A stretch of DNA of 10,517 bases from Candidatus Omnitrophota bacterium. GTDB lineage: Bacteria; Omnitrophota; Gorgyraeia; Gygaellales; Profunditerraquicolaceae. The stretch's first letter is position 1. The number at the start of each line of letters is the position of its first letter. Below the pieces are notes generated by a model. The model did not search any database. It saw nothing but the letters and a program-made list of their open reading frames with translations, and was not told the DNA's origin. The translations under genes and the position numbers were made by a program. Below, piece by piece: positions 1 through 5,461 of the stretch. Location of the stretch: positions 1 to 10,517 of the forward strand of contig JAQTMD010000044.1 of the NCBI GenBank assembly GCA_028714595.1. The letters run 5' to 3'.

Positions 1-294
1 CAGAAGCGGGTGCCGCGTCTTATCCCGAGGCTTCCGCTATTTTTACGCGGGGATATCTTCAGGTATCTGCCGCTTAAGTTACACTGGTTTAAGAGCGAGG
101 CCATGAGCATCGCCATAGTCTTGTTCCTCGTTTTTGCCATTGAGTTCAGCGAAGAGATAGCCCTGCACGGGTGGATGTTCCCGCTCCAGGAATCCCTGGG
201 AGTCCTATCCGTTTTTGCGGCATATGTACTTCTGATACTTTTTCTTCTGCGAAAACATGAAGCCAGTCCAGCTCACCGCACGCGTCATCAGTAA
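1..294 (+). CDS. C-terminal part of an unidentified membrane protein (5' end outside window)
   Basis: The reading frame is open from base 1 to a TAA at 292-294, giving 97 visible codons. A GTG at 10 is an internal codon that could be misread as a start; the frame continues upstream of it, so I treat the gene as partial. The visible part has a basic, proline-rich stretch (RLIPRLPLFLRGDIF), then two hydrophobic segments (around MSIAIVLFLVFAIEF and VLSVFAAYVLLILFLL) separated by an acidic and aromatic linker, and a hydrophilic tail rich in His and Arg. This suggests the end of a multi-pass inner-membrane protein. I do not recognise the family. Its last 38 bases overlap the start of pyrK in another frame, which suggests co-transcription with the pyrimidine genes. 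The hydrophilic tail falls exactly in the overlap. It could also be a short remnant, but the clean hydrophobic pattern argues for a real gene. Confidence 0.55.
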   Translation, partial: QKRVPRLIPRLPLFLRGDIFRYLPLKLHWFKSEAMSIAIVLFLVFAIEFSEEIALHGWMFPLQESLGVLSVFAAYVLLILFLLRKHEASPAHRTRHQ

Positions 295-1024
295 CCGGCG
301 TATCGCCGGGCCCTATTTTAAACTCTGCCTGCGCGAGGCGTCCATAGCCCGCAGAGCCCTGCCGGGGCAGTTCGTCATGCTTCAAGTCAAGAGAGAGGAT
401 GCCCCGTTCCTGCGCAGGCCGTTCAGTATCCATTCGGCGCAGGGGCCGGACTTGGAGATCCTCTACGAGACTAAAGGCGCAGGCACGCGGATTTTGTCAA
501 AACAAAAACCCCGAGATGCAGTTGAGTTGATCGGCCCGCTGGGAAACGGGTTTTCGCTGCGGTTGGGAAGCCGCAGGCCGATAATCGTTGCAGGAGGGAT
601 AGGGGTTGCTCCGCTTGTTTTTCTGGCGCAAAAATTAAGCAACCGCAAAGGGTTAGCTTTGATAGGAGGCAGGACGGCCGCAGGGGTGCTGTGCGAAAAA
701 GAGTTTCAAAAAACCGGATTTAGTGTTACAATAGCTACCGATGACGGTTCGCGCGGCTTCCATGGCAGAGTAACCGGGCTGCTTGAAAGAGAGCTGCGGA
801 CGGCGAATCCTGATCGACAAATTATCTATGCCTGCGGACCGGAACCCATGATTCGCCGGATTTGCGGGATCAGCCTGAAAGATAAGGTCCCTGCGCAGGT
901 CTCTCTGGAAGCGCACATGGCCTGCGGCATCGGCGCCTGTCTTGGCTGCGCCATGAATACAAAACACGGCTACAAGCGGGTCTGTAAGGAAGGCCCGGTG
1001 TTTGACATAGAGGAGCTTTTGTAG
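257..1024 (+). CDS. pyrK: Dihydroorotate dehydrogenase B, electron transfer subunit PyrK
   Basis: This FAD and [2Fe-2S] protein (255 aa, normal family length) passes electrons from dihydroorotate oxidation in PyrD to NAD+, in the cytoplasm. Order of domains: a flavin-binding beta-barrel with the FAD motif RRPFSIHS (residues 53-60) and GPLGNGF (93-99); a ferredoxin-reductase-like nucleotide domain with GGIGVAPL (113-120) and YACGPEPM (191-198); and a C-terminal iron-sulfur site with Cys223, Cys228, Cys231 and Cys243, spaced C-x4-C-x2-C-x11-C as in known PyrK proteins, followed by the typical GPVFD ending. The ATG at 257 has no clear Shine-Dalgarno sequence, but the N-terminus (MKPVQLTARVISN) matches where the family begins. 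Its translation may depend on coupling with the overlapping upstream gene. Its partner pyrD is not adjacent: two other genes lie between them. Confidence 0.95.
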   Translation: MKPVQLTARVISNRRIAGPYFKLCLREASIARRALPGQFVMLQVKREDAPFLRRPFSIHSAQGPDLEILYETKGAGTRILSKQKPRDAVELIGPLGNGFSLRLGSRRPIIVAGGIGVAPLVFLAQKLSNRKGLALIGGRTAAGVLCEKEFQKTGFSVTIATDDGSRGFHGRVTGLLERELRTANPDRQIIYACGPEPMIRRICGISLKDKVPAQVSLEAHMACGIGACLGCAMNTKHGYKRVCKEGPVFDIEELL

Positions 1025-1053
1025 CAACAATCACCCCAAGGCGGGTCAACGTG

Positions 1054-1059
1054 AGGAGG
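1054..1059 (+). promoter_or_regulatory. Shine-Dalgarno site deciding the glycosyltransferase start
   Basis: A perfect AGGAGG lies 6 bases before the ATG at 1066. An in-frame GTG at 1051 overlaps this site and has no ribosome site of its own, so the ATG at 1066 is the likely start. Confidence 0.8.
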
Positions 1060-1065
1060 ACAACG

Positions 1066-2214
1066 ATGTCCAAGGCACCTTTTATCTCCATCATCATCCC
1101 GGTAAAGAATTTTGAGCGCACCATAGAAAAATCGTTCGAGTACCTGTTGAACGTCGACTACCCCAGAGATTCATGGGAATGGGTCATCGCTGACGGCGGT
1201 TCAAACGATAGGACTATACCGATCATCAAAGAATGGCAGAAGAAGCACCCTTTTATAAAGCTGGTCGAGATACCGAATTGCCCGTCGCCCGGTTTTGCGC
1301 GCAACAAAGCCCTGGAAGTCGTCAAGGGCGATTACCTGTTCTTTACCGACGGCGATTGCGCTCCCAATAAAGAGTGGATCAGCGAGATGCTCAAGCATTT
1401 TTTCCGCGACCCCAAGATCGCCGCAGTCGGCGGCGAAGTCTTCACCCTCAAGGTCGACCCGAACAACATGGTCGAGGCCTGGTGCCAGCACTTCAGGTTC
1501 AACATGGTCTCGCCGCGCTACGGGTTCATCAAGGAAGGGTATTACCCGGATTTCCCCAAGGATCCCCTGCCCGTGGATGTGGTCGGCCACAAAGGATATT
1601 TCTTTGGCACCTGCAACGTGGCCTATAAACGCTCGGCGATGAAGGAAGCGGGTGCGCGGTTCTGGGATCGGCCGACCGGTGAAGACATGGATTTAAGTTA
1701 CCAGCACCGCAGCAAGGGCTGGAAGTTCTATTTTGCGCCGCTGGCTAAAGTCGACCACATGCACCGCGCTGACCTCAAGGCCCTGCGCAAAGTCTGGGTG
1801 ACCTACGGCCAGGCGCACATACCCCTGGTCCAGAAGTACTGCAAGCGTAATGTCCTGCAGCTCGTTTTCCAGAACCTCAAGGGTTGCCCCGTGCTGAACC
1901 TGCCGTCACCGATCAAGGGGTTTATATATTTCGGCAATTTCCACCTCATGCATATTTTTGCCGCGGCAACGCTGATCAGCATCATCGCCAGCATATTTAT
2001 TGCGACTTTGAACGCGTGGCTCGTCTCTGCACTTTTAGCGGTGTTCACGCTCAAGTTCGCCTATCAATACGTGCGGTGGAACTTTGACATGGAGCCGAAG
2101 TCGGAATTCTGGACCTGGTTTAAGCTGAAATACCTGACGAATTTGAGTTTTATCCAGGGCGGCTTAAAGGATTTCGCCAAGACGAAGATACTGTGCCTTG
2201 AGCCGAGCTTCTAG
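1066..2214 (+). CDS. Family 2 glycosyltransferase with C-terminal membrane segments
   Basis: This is a 382-residue protein with an N-terminal GT-A glycosyltransferase 2 domain (about residues 5-235). Seen motifs: the first strand FISIIIPVKN (6-15); DGGSND (43-48), the nucleotide-sugar-binding acidic motif; FFTDGDC (92-98), containing the DxD-type metal site; and GED (205-207), the usual position of the catalytic base. The C-terminal part has two hydrophobic segments (about 296-314 and 318-336), so the protein is probably anchored in the inner membrane with its active site in the cytoplasm. It likely adds a sugar to a lipid-linked or surface polysaccharide; donor and acceptor cannot be read from the sequence. 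The ATG at 1066 was chosen because of the AGGAGG just before it; a GTG at 1051 would add five residues. It lies between pyrK and the TSUP gene, with no evident link to pyrimidine synthesis. Confidence 0.88.
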   Translation: MSKAPFISIIIPVKNFERTIEKSFEYLLNVDYPRDSWEWVIADGGSNDRTIPIIKEWQKKHPFIKLVEIPNCPSPGFARNKALEVVKGDYLFFTDGDCAPNKEWISEMLKHFFRDPKIAAVGGEVFTLKVDPNNMVEAWCQHFRFNMVSPRYGFIKEGYYPDFPKDPLPVDVVGHKGYFFGTCNVAYKRSAMKEAGARFWDRPTGEDMDLSYQHRSKGWKFYFAPLAKVDHMHRADLKALRKVWVTYGQAHIPLVQKYCKRNVLQLVFQNLKGCPVLNLPSPIKGFIYFGNFHLMHIFAAATLISIIASIFIATLNAWLVSALLAVFTLKFAYQYVRWNFDMEPKSEFWTWFKLKYLTNLSFIQGGLKDFAKTKILCLEPSF

Positions 2215-2229
2215 CGCAGAGGAGGCGCA

Positions 2230-2255
2230 CCCCAATCTATCCGCTTAGATTGGGG
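2230..2255 (+). terminator. Perfect hairpin after the glycosyltransferase gene; terminator-like but lacking a U-tract
   Basis: The arms CCCCAATCTA (2230-2239) and TAGATTGGGG (2246-2255) are exact reverse complements, giving a 10-bp stem with the 6-base loop TCCGCT. It begins 15 bases after the glycosyltransferase stop codon and ends 38 bases before the next start. The downstream sequence is purine-rich (GCAAAGAGAGG) with no run of T, so it is not a standard intrinsic terminator. It could be a weak terminator, a barrier protecting the upstream mRNA end from exonucleases, or a processing site. The structure is seen directly; the function is inferred. Confidence 0.5.
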
Positions 2256-2293
2256 GCAAAGAGAGGTCAGCCGGCCAGACTAGGGAGGGTGTC

Positions 2294-2656
2294 ATGAGTC
2301 CTTTTGTGTATATAGCCCTTGGGTTAGTCGCTGGCGTGGCCGGCGGCATGTTCGGTATCGGCGGAGGCACGCTCCTTATCCCGGCACTGGTGTACTTGCT
2401 GGGCATGACGCAGCATCAGGCGCAGGGTACCACCCTGGCGATCCTGGTCCCGCCTATCGGCCTCCTGGCAGCGCTGCGGTACTACTACGCCGGGCATGTA
2501 AAGCTGGATATCGCGGCTTTTATCTGCATCGGCTTTTTTGTGGGCGGGCTCCTCGGCGCTGATATCATTCAGCGGGTCCCTGATCTTGTCCTGAAGCGCG
2601 CGTTCGGCGTCTTCCTCCTGGCCATATCGCTGCGCATGATCTTTACAAAGGCATGA
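2294..2656 (+). CDS. Half-length TSUP (TauE/SafE, formerly DUF81) family membrane transporter
   Basis: This 120-residue, very hydrophobic protein matches one repeat of the TSUP family (related to the sulfite/sulfonate exporter TauE/SafE), whose usual members are about 250 residues with two such repeats. The hallmark is GVAGGMFGIGGGTLLIPAL (residues 14-32) at the end of the first membrane segment, followed by HQAQGTTLAI (41-50), then hydrophobic segments at about 45-62, 72-92 and 102-117. The short form probably assembles as a dimer to rebuild a full transporter. The substrate is unknown; family members move sulfite, sulfonates and other small organic anions. A strong ribosome site (GGGAGGG, 2283-2289) precedes the ATG. 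The stop codon overlaps the start of pyrD (ATGA, 2653-2656), so the two are probably translated together. There is no sign of a frameshifted second half downstream, since pyrD starts at once. Confidence 0.85.
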   Translation: MSPFVYIALGLVAGVAGGMFGIGGGTLLIPALVYLLGMTQHQAQGTTLAILVPPIGLLAALRYYYAGHVKLDIAAFICIGFFVGGLLGADIIQRVPDLVLKRAFGVFLLAISLRMIFTKA

Positions 2657-3576
2657 CACTTGAACTTTCGGTAACAATCGGAAAACTCAAACTCAAAAAT
2701 CCCGTGATGGTCGCCTCGGGCACCTTCGGCTATGCCGGGGAATTCAAAGATTTTATGGATCTTCGTAAGCTCGGCGCAGTCGTCTCCAAGACCGTCACCG
2801 TCAAGCCCCGTTCGGGAAATCCGCCTCCCCGTACCTGCGAGACCCCTGCCGGAATGCTGAATTCCATCGGCCTTGAGAATCCGGGCCTGGAGAAATTTCT
2901 CACAACGAAGCTGCCGGTCCTGAAGAAAACCGGAGTCCCGGTAATCGTCAGCATTGCCTCTGAGGGCGACCCCGAAGAATTCGTCGCACTTGCCCGGCGT
3001 TTGGAAAGGGTGCGCGATGTTGCAGCAATCGAACTGAATATCTCCTGTCCTAATATCAGAGCGCACGTGAAGGGGTTGGTTTCGCAGGACCCCAAGTCTA
3101 CGTACGAAGCAGTCAGGTCGGTGCGCAAAGCGACGAAAAAGACGCTGATTACCAAATTGTCGCCCAATGTCACGGATATTGTGGAGATTGCGCGCGCGGC
3201 AGAGGATGCGGGCAGCGACGCGCTGGCTTTGATCAATACACTCATGGGCATGAGCATCGACACGAAAACCCGTAAGCCCAGGATCGCCATGGGAGTCGCA
3301 GGATTAAGCGGCCCGGCTATCCGGCCGGTCGCGGTGCGCATGGTCTGGGAAGTGTACCGGAAGGTCAAAATCCCCATCATCGGCATGGGCGGCATTATCG
3401 ACACGGAGAGCGCTCTGGAATTTTTCTTTGCCGGCGCAACCGCGGTCAGCATCGGAACCGCGAATTTTGTGAACCCGAAAGCAAGCGGTGAGATTATCGA
3501 GGGTATCGAAAAATTCTTGAGATCGAACGGGATCAAAAGCATCAAGGAACTGGTCGGCAGCGTGCGAATATGCTAA
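2653..3576 (+). CDS. pyrD: Dihydroorotate dehydrogenase B, catalytic subunit PyrD (class 1B)
   Basis: This cytoplasmic FMN enzyme (307 aa, normal length) oxidises dihydroorotate to orotate, the fourth step of UMP synthesis. Seen motifs: VMVASGTFGYAGEF (residues 18-31); SKTVTVKPR (45-53), containing the FMN-binding lysine Lys47; the substrate-loop region TPAGMLNSIGLENPG (64-78); ELNISCPN (127-134), whose Cys132 is the catalytic base, as expected for class 1 enzymes; TKLSPN (167-172); INTLMGMSID (194-203); GLSGPAIRP (217-225); and the phosphate-binding end GMGGI (244-248) and IGTANF (267-272). The cysteine base (serine in class 2) and the presence of pyrK in the window point to class 1B, which uses NAD+ through PyrK. 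The ATG overlaps the TSUP stop, and AAAGG lies at 2647-2651. Its end overlaps pyrF by 7 bases, so TSUP, pyrD and pyrF form a coupled group. Confidence 0.96.
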   Translation: MTLELSVTIGKLKLKNPVMVASGTFGYAGEFKDFMDLRKLGAVVSKTVTVKPRSGNPPPRTCETPAGMLNSIGLENPGLEKFLTTKLPVLKKTGVPVIVSIASEGDPEEFVALARRLERVRDVAAIELNISCPNIRAHVKGLVSQDPKSTYEAVRSVRKATKKTLITKLSPNVTDIVEIARAAEDAGSDALALINTLMGMSIDTKTRKPRIAMGVAGLSGPAIRPVAVRMVWEVYRKVKIPIIGMGGIIDTESALEFFFAGATAVSIGTANFVNPKASGEIIEGIEKFLRSNGIKSIKELVGSVRIC

Positions 3577-4244
3577 AGACAAAGAATATCATTGTAGCTC
3601 TGGATGTGAATGATCTGCAGCGTGCGCAATCCATAATGCGTCAATTGCGTTCCGCGGTCACGATATACAAGATCGGCCCCGTGCTTTTTACGGCATACGG
3701 GCCGCGGGTTATTGAACTGGCCAGGCAAAAAGGCGCGGAAGTCTTTCTGGATCTGAAATTCCACGACATTCCCAACACTGTTGCGGGTGCGGTGCGGCAG
3801 GCAGTGCGGCTGAAAGTAAAGATGCTGACGCTGCATGCTGCCGGCGGCAAAGAGATGTTACAGGCGGCGGCGCACGCAGCAGCTGATGAGGCGGAAAAGA
3901 CAAAAATGAAAAAACCGCTTCTTTTAGGCGTGACCGTCCTTACCAGCAACAAGGCTGTCAAGGGCACCCGCGCAACAGTGGTCGCCTGGGCGCGAGGTGC
4001 ACAACAGGCAGGGTTAGACGGCGTGGTCTGCTCTGTGCATGAGGCAGCTGCGGTACGCAAGGCTTGCGGAAAAGGTTTCATTATCGTTACGCCGGGCATC
4101 AGGCCCAAGGGCGCAGTGGCAGGCGACCAGAAACGGGTAGCCACGGCGCAGGCGGCGTTTGCCGCCGGAGCAAATTATATTGTGGTGGGAAGGCCGATAC
4201 TGGAAGCGCGTAACCCGCTTGAAGCGGTGAAGAACATTTTCTAA
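3570..4244 (+). CDS. pyrF: Orotidine 5'-phosphate decarboxylase PyrF
   Basis: This 224-residue TIM-barrel enzyme decarboxylates OMP to UMP, the last step of the pathway, without any cofactor. Seen motifs: IVALDVND (residues 8-15) with the substrate-binding aspartate Asp12; YKIGP (33-37) with Lys34; the catalytic Asp-Lys-Asp array in DLKFHDIPNT (61-70; Asp61, Lys63, Asp66); PGIRP (175-179); GDQKR (185-189); and VGRPI (206-210), whose Arg208 is expected to bind the phosphate. The length and motif spacing fit the bacterial group 1 enzymes. The ATG at 3570 overlaps the pyrD stop by 7 bases and has no strong ribosome site, so translation probably depends on ribosomes finishing pyrD. All key residues are present, so the enzyme should be active. 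Confidence 0.96.
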   Translation: MLKTKNIIVALDVNDLQRAQSIMRQLRSAVTIYKIGPVLFTAYGPRVIELARQKGAEVFLDLKFHDIPNTVAGAVRQAVRLKVKMLTLHAAGGKEMLQAAAHAAADEAEKTKMKKPLLLGVTVLTSNKAVKGTRATVVAWARGAQQAGLDGVVCSVHEAAAVRKACGKGFIIVTPGIRPKGAVAGDQKRVATAQAAFAAGANYIVVGRPILEARNPLEAVKNIF

Positions 4245-4255
4245 CCTCTCATTAT

Positions 4256-4287
4256 CACACCCGGCGCTATAGGATTGCGCCGGTGTG
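4256..4287 (+). other. Long GC-rich hairpin between pyrF and the ATPase operon
   Basis: The arms at 4256-4267 (CACACCCGGCGC) and 4277-4287 (GCGCCGGTGTG) pair over 11 bp with a single bulged C, around the 9-base loop TATAGGATT. It starts 11 bases after the pyrF stop. No T-run follows; instead a second hairpin begins. It may act as a weak terminator, an mRNA end barrier for the pyr transcript, or part of the atpE leader. The pairing is seen; the role is inferred. Confidence 0.5.
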
Positions 4288-4300
4288 CCCCTTGTGGGGC
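4287..4300 (+). other. Small hairpin touching the atpE ribosome binding site
   Basis: GCCCC (4287-4291) and GGGGC (4296-4300) form a 5-bp GC-only stem with the loop TTGT. Its 3' arm ends directly before the AGGAG of atpE (4301-4305), and its first base is also the last base of the preceding hairpin, so the two cannot both form at full length. The position suggests an influence on translation start, but the stem is short and may be chance. Confidence 0.35.
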
Positions 4301-4305
4301 AGGAG
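4301..4305 (+). promoter_or_regulatory. Shine-Dalgarno site for atpE
   Basis: AGGAG lies 5 bases before the ATG at 4311. A TTG at 4275 in the same frame lies inside the hairpin loop and has no ribosome site, so the start is placed at 4311. Confidence 0.8.
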
Positions 4306-4310
4306 CCGAT

Positions 4311-4916
4311 ATGGCAGAAGAGATTAAAGAGCTCATCCGTAAAATACAGGAAGAAGGCGTGCAGGCTGCCGAGGCAAAGGCTGGCGAGATCCTGCGCCAG
4401 GCGCAGCAAAAGGCAGATGCGATCGTGGCCCGGGCCGAGGAGCAGGCAGCGCGCATGATCGAAGAGGCCGAAGAAAAGATCAGGACCATGCAGGCAAACT
4501 CCGAGGCAGGTCTTAAGCAGGCCGGCAGGGACATGCTCCTGGAGTTGAAAAAAGAGATCAATGCCATGCTGCAGCGGATCATCGCCAGCTCGCTGCAGGC
4601 GGCGCTGAGCCAGGAGGAGCTGGGTAAGATCATTACCTCGTTGATAAAGGAATACGGCGCGCCTGAAAAAGCAAGGGTGGTCATCACCTTGAGCCCGCAG
4701 GACAAAGAGAAACTGGAAGCGCATCTTATGCAGAAGCTCAAAGACCAGCTCAAGCACGGCATTACCATGCAGGCCTCCAATGAGTTGCAGGCGGGTTTTA
4801 TCATCAGTTTTGACGCGGGTAAATCCCAGTTTGATTTCAGCGACACGGCATTAGTGGAATTCATGGCTGCAAGCCTTAAACCGAAAATAGCGCAGCTGCT
4901 CGACGCGAAAGGCTGA
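4311..4916 (+). CDS. atpE: V/A-type ATP synthase subunit E (peripheral stalk)
   Basis: This 201-residue protein is the peripheral stalk subunit that ties the A3B3 head to the membrane stator. Residues 1 to about 95 are a long charged helix rich in Ala, Glu, Lys and Gln (for example EILRQAQQKADAIVARAEEQ), as expected for the right-handed coiled-coil stalk. Residues from about 100 form the globular head-binding domain, with the family signature GFIISFDAGKSQFDFSD (162-178) and a final helix. In archaeal enzymes E pairs with a separate small G (H) subunit; no such gene is seen next to it here. It is the first gene of the ATPase operon and follows pyrF by 66 bases containing two hairpins. The gene letter follows V-type usage and must not be confused with F-type atpE (subunit c). 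Confidence 0.9.
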   Translation: MAEEIKELIRKIQEEGVQAAEAKAGEILRQAQQKADAIVARAEEQAARMIEEAEEKIRTMQANSEAGLKQAGRDMLLELKKEINAMLQRIIASSLQAALSQEELGKIITSLIKEYGAPEKARVVITLSPQDKEKLEAHLMQKLKDQLKHGITMQASNELQAGFIISFDAGKSQFDFSDTALVEFMAASLKPKIAQLLDAKG

Positions 4917-4918
4917 CG

Positions 4919-5443
4919 ATGGCCTCGATGTACCCGTATCTTATTCCCAGCCTCCCGCTGCTGCTGTTCGGGCAGCGGCCGCCTTTTGATTTCGAACAGT
5001 TCCTTGCCCGGTGCCGGGACCTGATACCGGCGGAAGATTTCGAGATGCTGGCCATGTGCGCGCAGGATAATCTCCTTGAACAAGAGTCCGCCCGGGCCGC
5101 CCTGGCCCACTGGATCGCATTTGAGAAAGGCCTGCGCAACGAGCTGACCAGGATCCGCGCCAGCCGCAAGAAGATAGACCCCGAAAAGTTCTTGCGTTCG
5201 GGGGCAAGCACAGAGCCGTCTTTATATCACATCGCCCTGAACAGCCACCGCATCCCGTCGCTGGTCGAGTCCGAAAAGTCTCTTGACCGCGAGCGCTGGC
5301 AGAAACTCGATGAGCTGAGCCTCGGCCACTACTTTGATCTGGATGCGCTGGTCGTCTATGCGCTCAAGCTTTGCATCCTGCTCCGCTGGGAAGGGGTCGA
5401 CAAGGCAGACAAACAGCGCCTGCTTGAAGCGGCGTTGGTCTAA
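4919..5443 (+). CDS. DUF2764 family protein of the bacterial V/A-ATPase operon
   Basis: This 174-residue soluble protein lies between subunits E and A, the place held by DUF2764 proteins in ATPase operons of Chlamydiae and other bacteria. Seen: an N-terminal YPYLIPSLPLLLFG (residues 5-18) followed by PPFDFEQFLARC (21-32); a basic helix around WIAFEKGLRNELTRIRASR (65-83); and the strongest family signature, ERWQKLDEL (125-133) with GHYFDLDALVVYALKL (136-151) and RW (156-157). There are no clear membrane segments; it looks mostly helical. The function is not established. Because no separate C or F gene lies in this operon, it may act as the rotor-to-membrane connector or another stalk part; this is inference. 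The ATG at 4919 follows the atpE stop by two bases with GAAAGG at 4907-4912; an ATG at 4928 is a possible alternative start. Confidence 0.85.
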   Translation: MASMYPYLIPSLPLLLFGQRPPFDFEQFLARCRDLIPAEDFEMLAMCAQDNLLEQESARAALAHWIAFEKGLRNELTRIRASRKKIDPEKFLRSGASTEPSLYHIALNSHRIPSLVESEKSLDRERWQKLDELSLGHYFDLDALVVYALKLCILLRWEGVDKADKQRLLEAALV

Positions 5444-5461
5444 CGCACCAAAGGAAATTCT

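Noticed and set aside
1002..1031. Possible promoter before the glycosyltransferase gene: TTGACA at 1002-1007 and AACAAT at 1026-1031
   Set aside because: The TTGACA is part of the conserved C-terminal codons of pyrK (Phe-Asp-Ile), and the -10 match is only four of six, so chance is a sufficient explanation.
2294..2656. Half-size TSUP gene as a truncated pseudogene
   Set aside because: It has a strong ribosome site, a full repeat with the glycine-rich signature, a proper stop overlapping pyrD, and no trace of a second half in any nearby frame.
2730..3545. Long open frame on the minus strand opposite pyrD (271 codons)
   Set aside because: It lies wholly opposite a clear pyrD with intact motifs, has no recognisable domain and a low-complexity composition rich in Ser, Ala and Thr, as expected for an antisense shadow in GC-rich coding DNA.
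4219..4255. Possible promoter for the ATPase operon: TTGAAG at 4219-4224 with TAACCT or CATTAT downstream
   Set aside because: The best-spaced -10 candidate matches poorly and the better match is about 25 bases away, too far for a standard sigma-70 promoter.
4241..5110. Long open frame on the minus strand opposite atpE and the DUF2764 gene (289 codons)
   Set aside because: Its Ser/Ala/Cys-rich sequence is the reverse of the Ala/Glu/Lys helix codons of atpE; no motif, and the plus-strand genes are well supported.
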